This document shows positions 12,801 to 24,800 of a stretch of DNA of 64,000 nucleotides, piece after piece. The position numbers and the translations under genes are program-made. The notes beneath the pieces are model-generated. The model was not told the origin of the DNA and searched no databases. It saw only the letters and a list, made by a program, of their open reading frames with translations. Source of the stretch: Aptenodytes patagonicus (Eukaryota; Chordata; Aves; Sphenisciformes; Spheniscidae); contig NC_134961.1 in assembly GCF_965638725.1 (NCBI RefSeq), forward strand, positions 5,796,641 through 5,860,640. The letters run 5' to 3'. The stretch's first letter is position 1; each line of letters begins with the position of its first letter.

Positions 12801-15800
12801 ACTTCTTTTTGAAAATTGTGTGTGTATGGGTCATGATTTGTAGAGGTTTGCTTATATCCTGAAGTTATTTCTCACATTCTCACAATAGCAAAGCTATTTC
12901 AGCACAGGGAAGAATTTCAAAATGCTTCTGTTTTGACTATCTGAGGGTACCCATTCAAAATTGGAGCTTCTTTCAATGTCCTGCTAGTTGAAAACATACT
13001 ATTATTTCTGATTTTAGAGTTGCTGCGTAGAAGTGGGAATATATTCTATTACAAATCTTAAAATTAAATGCTTTAATGCTCTCTACTGTACAATAAACAT
13101 TTCTGAAAGCCCCAGTTACCCATATGCACTTAGTGTAGAGATCATACATACAGGGTCAAAGTTGTTGTTGGTTGCTATGACTTCCTCAAGGGCTATATCA
13201 TGAAAGAAGGATTTCCAGGTGATTTGTATCCATTCAGTAGTGGACTCGGTTGGACCATCTAAGTGGGAAAAAGACACAGTGACTCTCAGGGAATTACCCA
13301 CCATGGTGTGTCCTTCTTTTTAAACAATACAGTTACTGCAGAAAAGTGGAAAACTCGGATCCCAATTGACTGAAAAGAATAGCTGCCTATTTACTGATAC
13401 ATTGCAGTGTCACTTCTAGCTCAAGAAAAGTCTGAGCCACAGGTCACTTGGAAACCAGTGAAAAGTAAAAGGGAAATACCAGATTATGCTGGTTGGGTTC
13501 CTTTACTCCTCCCTAGACATCTCTCCTGACTACTGCTGGATACAGGATGCTGGACTAGACGGGATTTGTTTATTTTCAAAGGGAAATGAGACTTTGTACC
13601 TTGAGAAAGTAAAATCAATGTGCAATAAATAGCAATAGAGAGGGAGAAGAAAGAAAAATGAGGATCCTCAGATCAAGTCAAGATACTAGAGATATCCCTT
13701 AATCCTTTTTTTTTGTAGTTTCCAGGAATATTCCATCGTGTCTTGGGACAGTTGCCAGAGATCAACAAGGCATCCTGGTGTGAGGTAGCATTGGAAAGAC
13801 AGCATTTTGCCACTTGGACAGCCCTCTAGTGCACTAGTGCTCGCCTTTGTGTACAAGTCTGTATTGCTGTTGTTTAATACATCCTGGGAGTCTACCAGCT
13901 GAGCCCCTGCTTTCCCGAAAGAATCTATTAGCTGGAATGTGTGGCTTCCCAGTGTTACCTTTCAAGATCTGGAGGTTCCGTGCAATCCAGAGTGCTACAT
14001 CTCTTCTAGAGGACTCAGTCATGTATCCGTAAGTGTTATCAAGCGCAGTAACACTGGGTGGACAAGAAAAAGGACCCAGGTGAAATACACGGGATGACGG
14101 ATTCTTTGTAACTTCCTTTAACCGGAGCCTTGGACAAGAACAGTCTCTTCTCCAAGATATTGTGGCCAGTTCCTTCACCTGGAAATTTCTGCTGAGGGAC
14201 TTAATACTCCATCCCTATTGTACATATAGCATCTGTGGACCAAGGCCAAGATTTGATATGGCTCAGCTCTGTAACTTCATCTCAGACTTCTGAGAAAATT
14301 ACTAAGGTGTGGGTAAGAGCTGTGAAAAAGTACCCAGACTAGGGCCATCCAGGCTGTGACAGCATGTCATCTGTCTTTCAGATTTCAACCTGACGCCAAA
14401 AGGAACAGTGTTGCCCTGTTTACTGGCTGAAGAGAGATCCCAGCCATGCCCAGAAGACTTACACAGCAACTAAGGAGTCATAATCCTGTAGCACAACGAG
14501 GGCGAGGGTTGATTCATTGATGACAGGACTCAGGAAGTGCAGCTCATTTTGGAAGGTGATGTTCCAGTCAGCAGCAGTGTATGTCTTCATTTGCTCAGAC
14601 ATGCTGGTCAGGTATTGCAGGAGGAGCAGCTGAGCAATGTCATCATTTGGCAGGACTGTGATCTTACACTGAAACAAAATTATGTGATGAACACATTGGC
14701 GCTAGGGCAATCAGAACTGTAATGCTGCAGCTGGGGAGGGAGCTCTTTAAATGGTTTTCTAGGCCAGAATTTTGGTGAATTCAAAATAGGAGTGAACAAT
14801 ACTCTGAAGAGTGCAGTCTCTGTCACTGAAAGGACCTGATGTATACAGATATTTGAAGATCACTGTTGTAACAGTGTACTTTCAAAATTACAGTATTTGC
14901 AAAGCCATTTTTTCAACTAATAACTTAAGATCGCAAGTCTCTGCAGGGGAGATGGAGATTGCAGAGAACACGGGTAGCATCTACCATGCTTGCAGCCTTG
15001 GTGAACTGTGTCAGAATCATCTGAACATCCTCAGCTTCGCTTTGCTGGAAGAACTGGACAAGCTGGACTGCTGCATCCATATGGGTCAGTGTGTCCGAGT
15101 ATACCATCATGTCACCAATCTGGGTGGGAGTGAGGAGGTCCAAAATGGCATACTGGAGAAAGACAGAGGAATTGAATTCTGTTACCCCATACCTGGGCAA
15201 TTTAATTTCTATCCTTTCTGGCACATCCTCTCTTGAGTGCAAAGGCAGCCTGGATATGTACAGACTTACCGCATCAAAAGGTTGGTGGTAGAGTGAAACC
15301 AGTTGAGTGTAAGGTGCTTCTGTGCAGAATTTTCCGAAGAACTGTAATAACCAGTCTCTAGTTGTGGTTTGGGTGGAGCAGGTGGGACCTACGGGGAGGG
15401 CACAGAAAAACAGGTAACAAGGGAGAGTAGATTCAAGTACACATCAGTACCCAAGATTGCCAAAGCACCTTGAAGGCAAAGGAAAGCGTTGAAGTCCCTG
15501 ACTTTGATGGCTTTTGCATCAGCCCTCCAGTGGAATGCTCTGCCCTCTTTTATTTTCATACTCTGAACAGGAATGAGTTCTGAGAAGAAACACCTGTTAC
15601 TTAATCGAGCAGTTTGGAAGGTATTGAGCAAAGCAAGAGATTGATTAGCTCTGTCCCACAACTTGCAGAGAGTGACAAGGCTCACAGAGAATTAGTTGAA
15701 CTGATAGGGATTACCAGTGAGCTCAGACTGCTGGGTGAGGAATGCCACAATGTAGTTATATACGTCCATTTTGCCAGCCGTAGGGATTTCAGAGAAGACT

Positions 15801-18800
15801 GTATTGATCCCAGTAATTCTGTAGAAGAAAGAAACCTGGAGTAAGTGAAGGACTCTTGGGAGCCAAGCACATTTGCTGAATAGCTGTCATGAAATATGCT
15901 GGGGTTGTTCTCTCTGGCTGCCCTGGAAATAAATATATCAGAAGAGTCAAAGTAAAATATTGAAAGCCTGGCTTCATTGGTGCCTGGGGAGTTTGTCATT
16001 GGTTTTAGTGGAGGCAAAGCGAGTCTGGATTGGGGTCTTCTAAATGTCTTGTCCCAAGAAAATGTTTGAGTCCAATTAATACCTGCATTCAGCAGCTTGT
16101 GGGCTAATACATAAAGTAAATAAAAGCCAAATAAAGTGACTTGCCAAGACATGCAAGACAAATGAGTGAGAAGAGTGAGAGTTACTTCTGGCCTTTTTCT
16201 GTCACCATGGCACCGTGTTCCCTCCTTTTGCAGTTCATTCACTGCACTGAATTATTCTTTTACTAAATGGCTTAAATCTCAAGTAACATAAAACAGCCTC
16301 AGACAGGGCGGCCGTGACTCACAGAGACTTGTAGGAACTGCAGGACATGGTGTTGGGGATGTCCTGAAGGATGGTGGCATGAATGCCTGGCAGAACAGCC
16401 ACGAGCCTCTTCTGAAACCAAAGGTGATAGTCATCATCTGTGAAGGTGGGGAGCGCAGAACGGAGCTGTTCCACTGTTCTTGCCAACATGGTGCGCTTCA
16501 CCGCCATGGAGATATTGAAGGTGTTGGTGAAAGGCTGCAGCAGGAACACAAAATGCAGCCGTAAGGCTTTGGGAGAATATTTGAAAACTAAAAGAGGAAT
16601 ATTTCTGGGTGATGCAGTTTCTGTTTCTACCCCAACAGTAATAGCAAATCATGCAACATCCATAAGGATTTTACAGCATTGTAACAGTGCAGCCAAGACC
16701 TGACTAAATTACTGTGAAGCATCAAGTTACACACAGGCAAGATTTCTAGCAAAATCAGCATAGAAGAATAGAGATTTTTTTTTTTATGTCCCCACTTTGA
16801 TCTTCTGCAGCAGGGAAATGCTTTGAAACTAATTCAGCACAGTAGGAGAAACAAACTTTTGTGTTCTCCTCTAGACCTTCAGTTTTCAGGGATGTCAGTC
16901 TTCTGTGTTTGGGAGTTGTTTGAGGCAGCCAAGCTGGTATAGCTCCCGATGCTTACACAAGATAGAAGAGGTTTTCTGAGTTACTTTTGATTTATGATAC
17001 TAAATATATTCCCTGACACCTCAGACTCTTTGCACAAGTCCTGTGTTTTATAGCACAAAATATGTGCTATATAGCACTATTTTATAGTTCAGTTCCTACT
17101 GAGCCTCAAGAAATGGCTTGGTCAGCTGTTTTCTTTGCCAGGTGTGTTATTTTCACTGTCATGATTGTTTTCTTTTCTAGTTTCACGGCATTATTGTTTA
17201 AGGGAGAATTACAGGTCTGACTCTCACCCCTTTGCTACTCTTCCAGCTGTCACCTGGTGGCTGCTGCACCTTGTATCTTGGTGCAGGCTGTCGGCGGCCA
17301 TCAGTGGTAGTTTAAGTGGATATGCTGGGCTAGGAACTGCGACACCTGAGAAATGGGCATACAGTCCTTTCTGCCAGCTCTGCTGCAGAGCCTTGAACAG
17401 GACAGGGGATACCAGATATCAATTGCTTTCTGCTCTTGTTGAGCTTTGTTGCCTCTCAGAGAATGCTGAGCACCCTGCAAAGCCAGGCCCCAGGGGAAGA
17501 CTGAAGGACCCAGCTGATGTGACAAAGCTGCTAAGCATCTGAAGCTCCTGCTGCCTCCAGGAGGTGCTTCCAATGTCTCTGTGAGTATAGCCCAGATAAG
17601 ACTCTACCTCCACACTAGACTCCTGCTTTCTCATCAAACAAGGTGGGAGCAGCTGGCTTCTGAAGAGTTTCATTGTTTGCTATTTTAAGCAAAAGACATT
17701 AATAAGAGTAGCAATTATGGTTTCTGCAGGCCAGAGGCTAGCTTTATACCATTCTAGGCATGTGCTTCATCTTCTGGATGAATGCAGAGAATTAAAGACA
17801 GTTGCTCTGGTACAAAGCTAGCTTTCATAGTCCTGGGAAAAGCTTAGTCATGATGCCATAACCCAGTAGGAATTCTTCTCTCTGTGGTCAGATCTTACCT
17901 GAGGGGGAGAGATCTGCAGGGTCTGAGTCTTGCAGACTGAGACTTTGCCTATCTTCTGTTGGCTTGATGAAAGGTATTGTATTTACAAGGAGCCAAGAAG
18001 GGCCCTTAGCTAAATATTGTATTGGAGGAGCCTCAGCAAATAACTGGGCACTGGGTGCACAGTCAGAACTATGTATGTGGGAGAGGAATTGCTACAGCCT
18101 GAGACAAGGACAAGTAGTAAATTTATGTGAATTGATATGATGTAAATTAATGGTGCTTTAGGGACCTCTTTGAGCCTTGTTCTTTTACAAAGGCTGGAGA
18201 TCTGGCCTGTGTCTTTCAGGCAGTCCCAGGTGGGAAGGGGTTGGTGGCAGCTGTGTCAAACCCAAGCACAGACTATGTGTGTGAGGAATGCAATGTGCAT
18301 AATCTCTTTCTGGCCTCGAACCTGCTGCAAGGTTCCCTGGCAAACCTGTTGCATCACCTTCCTTTTACTCTAGGTTACTGCACATTTACCATGGGAAGAC
18401 TTCTGTCCTCGCAAACCTCTCCCACTGAGCCCCATTAACAAGCTGTCTGCGGTTACCTCCTCTAAAGCAGAGTTAAGCTCATCCCAGAAAGCGGCCAACT
18501 CATGGAGACCCGGCAGCTCGGTTAATCTGTCAAAGATTCGTTCAATGTTGGCAACAGAGCTGAACACATCTTGGGACAGCGTTAACTGGGCAAGCTGGAT
18601 GGCAGTCAGGTCCTCCAGGTGCGCCATCTGGAACAGAGACAGAGAGAATTAATTATAAATATACATTTGTATTTTCTTGAATTGACACTGTTGGCGTGTG
18701 TGTCTGCAGCTTTCCTGCACACCTTGTCCTCAAGGACAAGGACTCTTTCTCCTCTGGCAGATGCAGGTTATGATATTTAATGTTCATGATGGAGCAACGG

Positions 18801-21800
18801 CGTGAGACTGAGACAGACTCTGTTCTATTTTTTGTAGTCTTGAAACAGGAGAGAGTATTTGCATCAGAAGTGTTAGATTTTAATGGAAAAGATTCATTTT
18901 TGAAAGGCTAGTGAGAGATTGTGGGTGTTTGCTTGGCCCAGGTGAGCTGGGTAGCTCTCAGAGCTGCTTCTCTTGTTGGGGTGAGAGTGAGGCAGGCCCC
19001 AGTTTAGGGCGGGCATACACTCCATGGAAACATCCCTTCGGTGCCCTGTGGAAAACAAACCGAGTTGTCTGATAACCAGCTCTAAACTCTTCAAAGACAG
19101 ACAGAGAACCTGGATGAGATACGGAGATTCTTTGGCTCCCGTGCAGGTGCCCTAGCTCTGCACCCATCCTTTCTGCTGGATGTTGTGTTACGGCAAAATG
19201 AACCAACTACACAGGGATTGTTGGAACTGAAATGCAGGGGAATAATCAGAAACTGTAGCTGAACTCTTCCTGTAGCAGAGGGGAAAATCCTGTCTCTCCT
19301 GAGGAGGATGGAAAAATTGCCGTTGTTTCTAATTAAGGAGGAAAGGGCAGCACGTTTTCATTTCCTGTTTGTTGTTCAAACTATTTTGTAATACTCTCTG
19401 TCTCTCAGAGTATAAATCCCACTATGAATTGTGTGACTGTCTAAAATGGAAATAGAAGTAGTTTTGCTCTATGGTGGTAAAATGTCACCAAGTGTCTAAA
19501 TCGGTAGTCTTACCCCAGTAAAGTTTTCATAGGCAGCAACAAAGTCTGTGATGTTAGCTATGGATCTGAATCTCTGGAAGTTGAGAGTCATCCAGTTTTC
19601 ATCCATCTGACAATCTAAAATGTAGCAATTACAAATTATTCATGTTGCAGTTTAAGACTCACAAAACCTAAGATCATTCCAGGGTATTTATGGAAATGAT
19701 AGAGGAAATATTTCCATTTATCATGTGTCTAAGCAGTGAATCAAACTGGTTTTAACCAGGTTGGCTCCTGTCAGTGCAGTTCCTGGAAGACTGTCACAAA
19801 GTGGTGTCTGGTAATTTCATGGAAATCAGGACACGGCTGCTTGGTTACTTTTCAACTTTTATTCCTTATAAACATCGTAAGACAAGGATGTTGAAAAGGA
19901 AACGTAATTCAATGGTGCAGTAAGTCCTAAAAGCAGTTTGTGCTTGTAATAAGGACACAATTAATGTTATTTTAAAAAAAAAATTGCCCCTCTCTCCAGT
20001 CAATGAGCAAATCTGATGTTGCTCCTTTGCAGGAACAAGGGCTGCTCTCCATTTCATATCGGGACAGCTGCACTAAGGTGGAACTGGCTTACTGAGGCAT
20101 AATTGGAGTGCAACATTTACAGTCTACAAAAACCCTGGCTCCAAATTATTGAAAACTCCTAGGCACAGGAGGAATCCAAATGTCAGTGAGGTCTGAGGGA
20201 CGCCAGGCGCCTGAACAAACTCAGAGGGAGGAAAAAGCTCACCTAAGTGAGGAAGAGTTTGGACAATCCATTGGGTTATGTCAGTCTTTTTTTCTGTTGT
20301 CATGTCATCAAACGCATAGTCCAAACCTTTCACTCTGCAAGACAAGGAGAGAGAAGACACATGTCAGCATCAGTTATTTGCTGTGGCTTTCACAGATCCA
20401 AGCTAATAACGTTTTTAGCACAGACAGACAGAAATGTCTTCTCTGATGGGACGGATGAATTCACAGCCCTTCCTCTTGCTTGTCAGTCGGATCCCTCCCC
20501 GTAGCCACAGTGACATTCTCCTTTACAGTGCACACAGATGAGAGAAACTGAGCTGGACTTATACTCACATCACTTGTAAGAGTGGGCAGTCACTGATAGC
20601 AGGCAGTGTCATTAATTCATCGTGAGTGATGGAGCCTAGATACAAGGTCAGTGTCCCATTGAACAGGGATTCCAAGTCGGTTCTTGTCATTGAGGCAAAA
20701 TGTGGCTTCAGGATCTGGAAAATGCCTTTGAGCATTATGTCACGAACCCCAGTGCTTGTTATGCTCTCCATGTGCATCTAGGGAGAAGAATAAATGGGAA
20801 GTGATGCACTACTACAGTGTGATGGAGATGCTTATCTTTGGGTCTCTGTCATTATGTGTGTTAGTGTGGCTTTGTTCTCACAGAAATGAACAGCAGATTT
20901 CATGATGCAGGGCTGGGTAGTGTAAATGAAAATGTGCTGGGTTTTTTTCTTTTTTTTTTTTTCTCCCGCTGCTTAATCTGAGAGACTTGATAATTCTGCT
21001 TATTTGGAATCGTGCCATTATATTGTTTTATAGAAATTTGCTTTGGAGAAATCTACAGATGATTGTGCAGTCAGGAGCAAGAGCAAATGAAAATGAGACC
21101 CAACAAGAGGAAGGATGGTGCCCATAGAAAATAGAGTCTGCAACTGGAGGAGCTCTCTTACCTGTGCTGCAAGAGAATTAACTTCATGCAGAAAGGTGTG
21201 TAGATCAGAGACATTCCGGGTTTGGAGGGTTTTCATAATCTCTGTAACATCTGTCTCTGCACTGGCCCTGGTGTTTTCGGTTAGGATACGGGAGGTGATG
21301 AGTAGCTTTCCTAGCTGCACTGAAGTTAGCAAATCTGTCACCTCAAACTAAAAAGGAAAGGAAAAGAATGTCATCCGAGAGGCAGTTAAATGCTCCCACC
21401 AGCTCTTGTCTTTCTGCATGTGAGTAGCCACTCAGAAGCTTACAAATAACCCCAGGCCAACGACTGTGCCTTACGGCCATTGCAGAGCGACACAATGGAG
21501 CAGCCTTGTGGAAACCCAATGGGAGCTTTGCTCTGCGTGATACCTACTCCGTTGAAGCTGGGATTGAGGCGGAGGAAATCACTGTAGTCAGTGTAAATAC
21601 TAGAGAATCCGAAGTTGTCCTCTAACCAGTCTCGGCTGTTAGAAGAGGTGAATGTACAAGCTACTCCTGCAAGAGACAGTATGTTGGATGGTCAGAAGCT
21701 AACAGAGCCTGTTGGCAGGAGAGAGGGGAAGCTTTGTCTAACATGTCAGACACTCATCTATGCAAGACAGCCAGATAAGCATGCGCTTCTGGAAAAATAC

Positions 21801-24800
21801 CTCTCTATAGGAAGGTGAGGTAGAAATGGTGCTGTAGCCACAGCTGGACCTTGAAAAAGCTCAGAGTGGCTATAGGAGATAGAAAGTGGTGCTCAGGAGT
21901 GCCAGTCAAGAGGTTGAAGTTTCTTCCCAATGTCAGATACTAGAATGATCCCACCCTTCTGCAGTTTAGCTTGGCCGTGCTGCACTGCAGAGTACTCCTG
22001 GGATAGTTCACCCAAGAGAAGGTGGGGGTCTGCTTGTTTTTGTGAATTTTGTTGTAAACCTGAAATTATGACTATTATTGCTCATGTGTTGCTCAAAAGT
22101 AGTGTAAGGTTTTAGTGTTAAAGTGCTTACAGGATCGTAAGAGAAGGTAATATGCAGTAGTTTGTTACCTTCTTTTGCTGCTTGCCCATTGAGAAAATCC
22201 ATTCTGGCCTGGTATACAGCTCTCTGCGTGTCAGGATATAACTCATGGTGCACAGAATTCAGTCCTTTGTAGCTGTATATTGATAAAAATGAAACATGAT
22301 TTCAGTGTTTCATATCAGAGTATTTATAAACCATGCTGTACCAAAAAAAAGAAGTAATTTTTTAAACCTAAGATAACCTTAGCCAGTGAGAGAAAAGTAG
22401 AACGGTTTTGAACCTTGTGGAAGATTAATGTTCCCTTAAGTGTTGAGGTGCTTTGTTCATATATCATCTATGCAAGTTCAGCCTATGCTAATAGTTATTT
22501 TCATTGTGCTGTACTGCTTTTTCTGGAGAGACATAACATCGTTTATCTTGTGGTCATAATCTAAAAATTATCATTTCAAAATCTCCAGGGCAACATTTGA
22601 CAATATAATTAGAGAAGTGCTGCAGGTTCATTTTCATGGTAGTCTTAGCAGCGACAGGTAATAAAAACGTATAGCAGTCACAAGGTTTGCAGTGAGGAGC
22701 CATGTTTATGTATTATCTCTGCTAACTTTGTTTCTCAGTAAGTGCAGATGACAGGTATACTCACATATCTTGGAAATCAGTGCAGCCTATTTTCGTTGGG
22801 AAGAGCCTTAATATATTTGTATCAGTAACAGCTAGCATCCTTTTCAGTTTCACCTGAAACAAGTCTTTCAAGGAGGGTGAGCACAGATCTGGGAAGTTCT
22901 CTCTGACTTTGGTTAAAATGGTCTCCAGCATTGAGTACGTCGCATTGTGGTCAAGTGGAGGAGTCAATGTTGAAGTTGATAACTCGGTCAAGTAGTCTTC
23001 AAGGTAGAGGACATTATTGGTGCTGAGAACTTGTGTGATGGCAGCAGCTAGGCTGCTGTTGGAGAGCACGTTGCTGAGGACTGTAAGCTGGGCTAGCTGG
23101 CTGGCGGTGAGGACCTCGAGGGCTGTAAACTGTGGGTAGATAGGCATGACTAAAGACTTGGTGCAAGAGTTAAACTACTGAACAAGTTGTCACGCGAGAT
23201 ACATTCTTCCATACAGCACTGTAGTTACCAGATTGTTGAATATATGGTGTAAGTCTAGTAGGCGCCATGTGGGTGTGGACTGCTGAAGCCTGACTGTTCA
23301 CTGACCTGTAGCTCTAACCGCCAATACTACAATCCTTAGGCAAGAGAAAGTTTCACTTTATCCCCCTGCTCCTCTTGCTTGAGTGTTCACAGCCTACTGG
23401 ATGAAACAGCTGAAGGAAGCCCTATTTTCCAAGTGATTTCTTACCCCATCAAAGCTGCTCCAGCAAGAAGTGAGATCATTATATGATGCATAATTTCGAA
23501 AACTCTTCCAGTTGATCAGTAGCCACTCTTTTGCTGAACTTTTTTCACAAACTAAAACCATAAAATAATTTGTTAGTTATTGAGACAGATAAGGATGGGT
23601 CTCCTTTGAGACCATGGGGATTTGAGACCGTTGGAGGGAGAGTACTGGGAAAAATGGAGATGAGTTTGACCCAGAGAACATCATTCTCACTGATCTCCTC
23701 TCTTCTAATATAACAGTTTGACCTGAGTTCAGAAAAGCTGTTTAAATGATCTCATTGTGCTGCTGAAAGCACGGTTATGGTACTGAATAATTTTTGTTTA
23801 GAGTACTTGATCATCTGATCATCTTAACAGCTAATCCTCATTCTGCAGACAATAGATGTTAGTAGTTTATACGGGGATCTCTGTTGAATCTATTGCAATT
23901 ATACCAGGAAAATTTGGACTGTAAATAGCGATCGCTAACCATGTGTGGTAAGGAACCTTCTAATCCCGTCAGCTACCAGTTGCCTTGTGCTGTTGTCCAT
24001 CTCAGAATAAGCAGTGTCCAGAGCTTGAACCCTAGAATTCAAAAGGGACAGATGAGACAAAACCTGTTGCCAGCTCCTGGTACAAATAGCAGTTTGTTAG
24101 CTCATATTTCCCTTCACTTCCTTCTCTAAGTTGAACATTAGAAATTCTCTTTGAGTGCATGGTAGAAACTGAGATAACCCTTCATGTTCTAAGGTGAATT
24201 TGTAGAGCCCTGTTCATATCCCAGCTAATTTCTTCACATCTCCATCCTGCTTCACGTCTTCTTCCAAGTTCCTACCTGTCTCCACTCATCTCCTTCACCA
24301 GCTCCTCTCTCTGGGAGAGGTCCCCAAGAGGCACAGAATGTAATAGCAAAAAATGTTATTTATGTCTAATAAATATCTGCTGCTTTCTTATATGTCTGGA
24401 AGAGAAACCTGCTTACAGCTACCTGGTGAACAGCAGTGAAGGTGTGTGAGGCACAGGTGAGTGTTACATCCAGTTGTACCCTATACAATCATGTGACACT
24501 GATTCCAGTGGGCACGCTACACTGTCTAGACGGTGTACTGCATTTGTCTTGTTGTTTGCTGGCAGCTTTCATGCACTGGGCTCTGGGATCTCGTTCTGTC
24601 TTTCATTTTTTTCTAGCCCTATCTTACCTGTTCCGTGGATTGATCTTAGTAAGACAAATTAGGAACAGAGATAACTGGCAGGAAAATAGACACCAAATTC
24701 AAGTCTTAAAAAATACTGTTTGACAATGCAATGTATTTCCTGGTTCTATCAAACCACAGGCTCATGCACACCATCTAATTTGACCCTGAGCTTAGATCAG

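Noticed and set aside
15682..16242. Minus-strand open frame of 186 codons
   Set aside because: It overlaps exon C of module 4 in another frame; the true exon is 15,715-15,818.
22765..23129. Two exons with a hidden intron in module 2
   Set aside because: No in-phase donor and acceptor pair is seen at the usual A-B boundary, and the fused frame keeps the normal module length.
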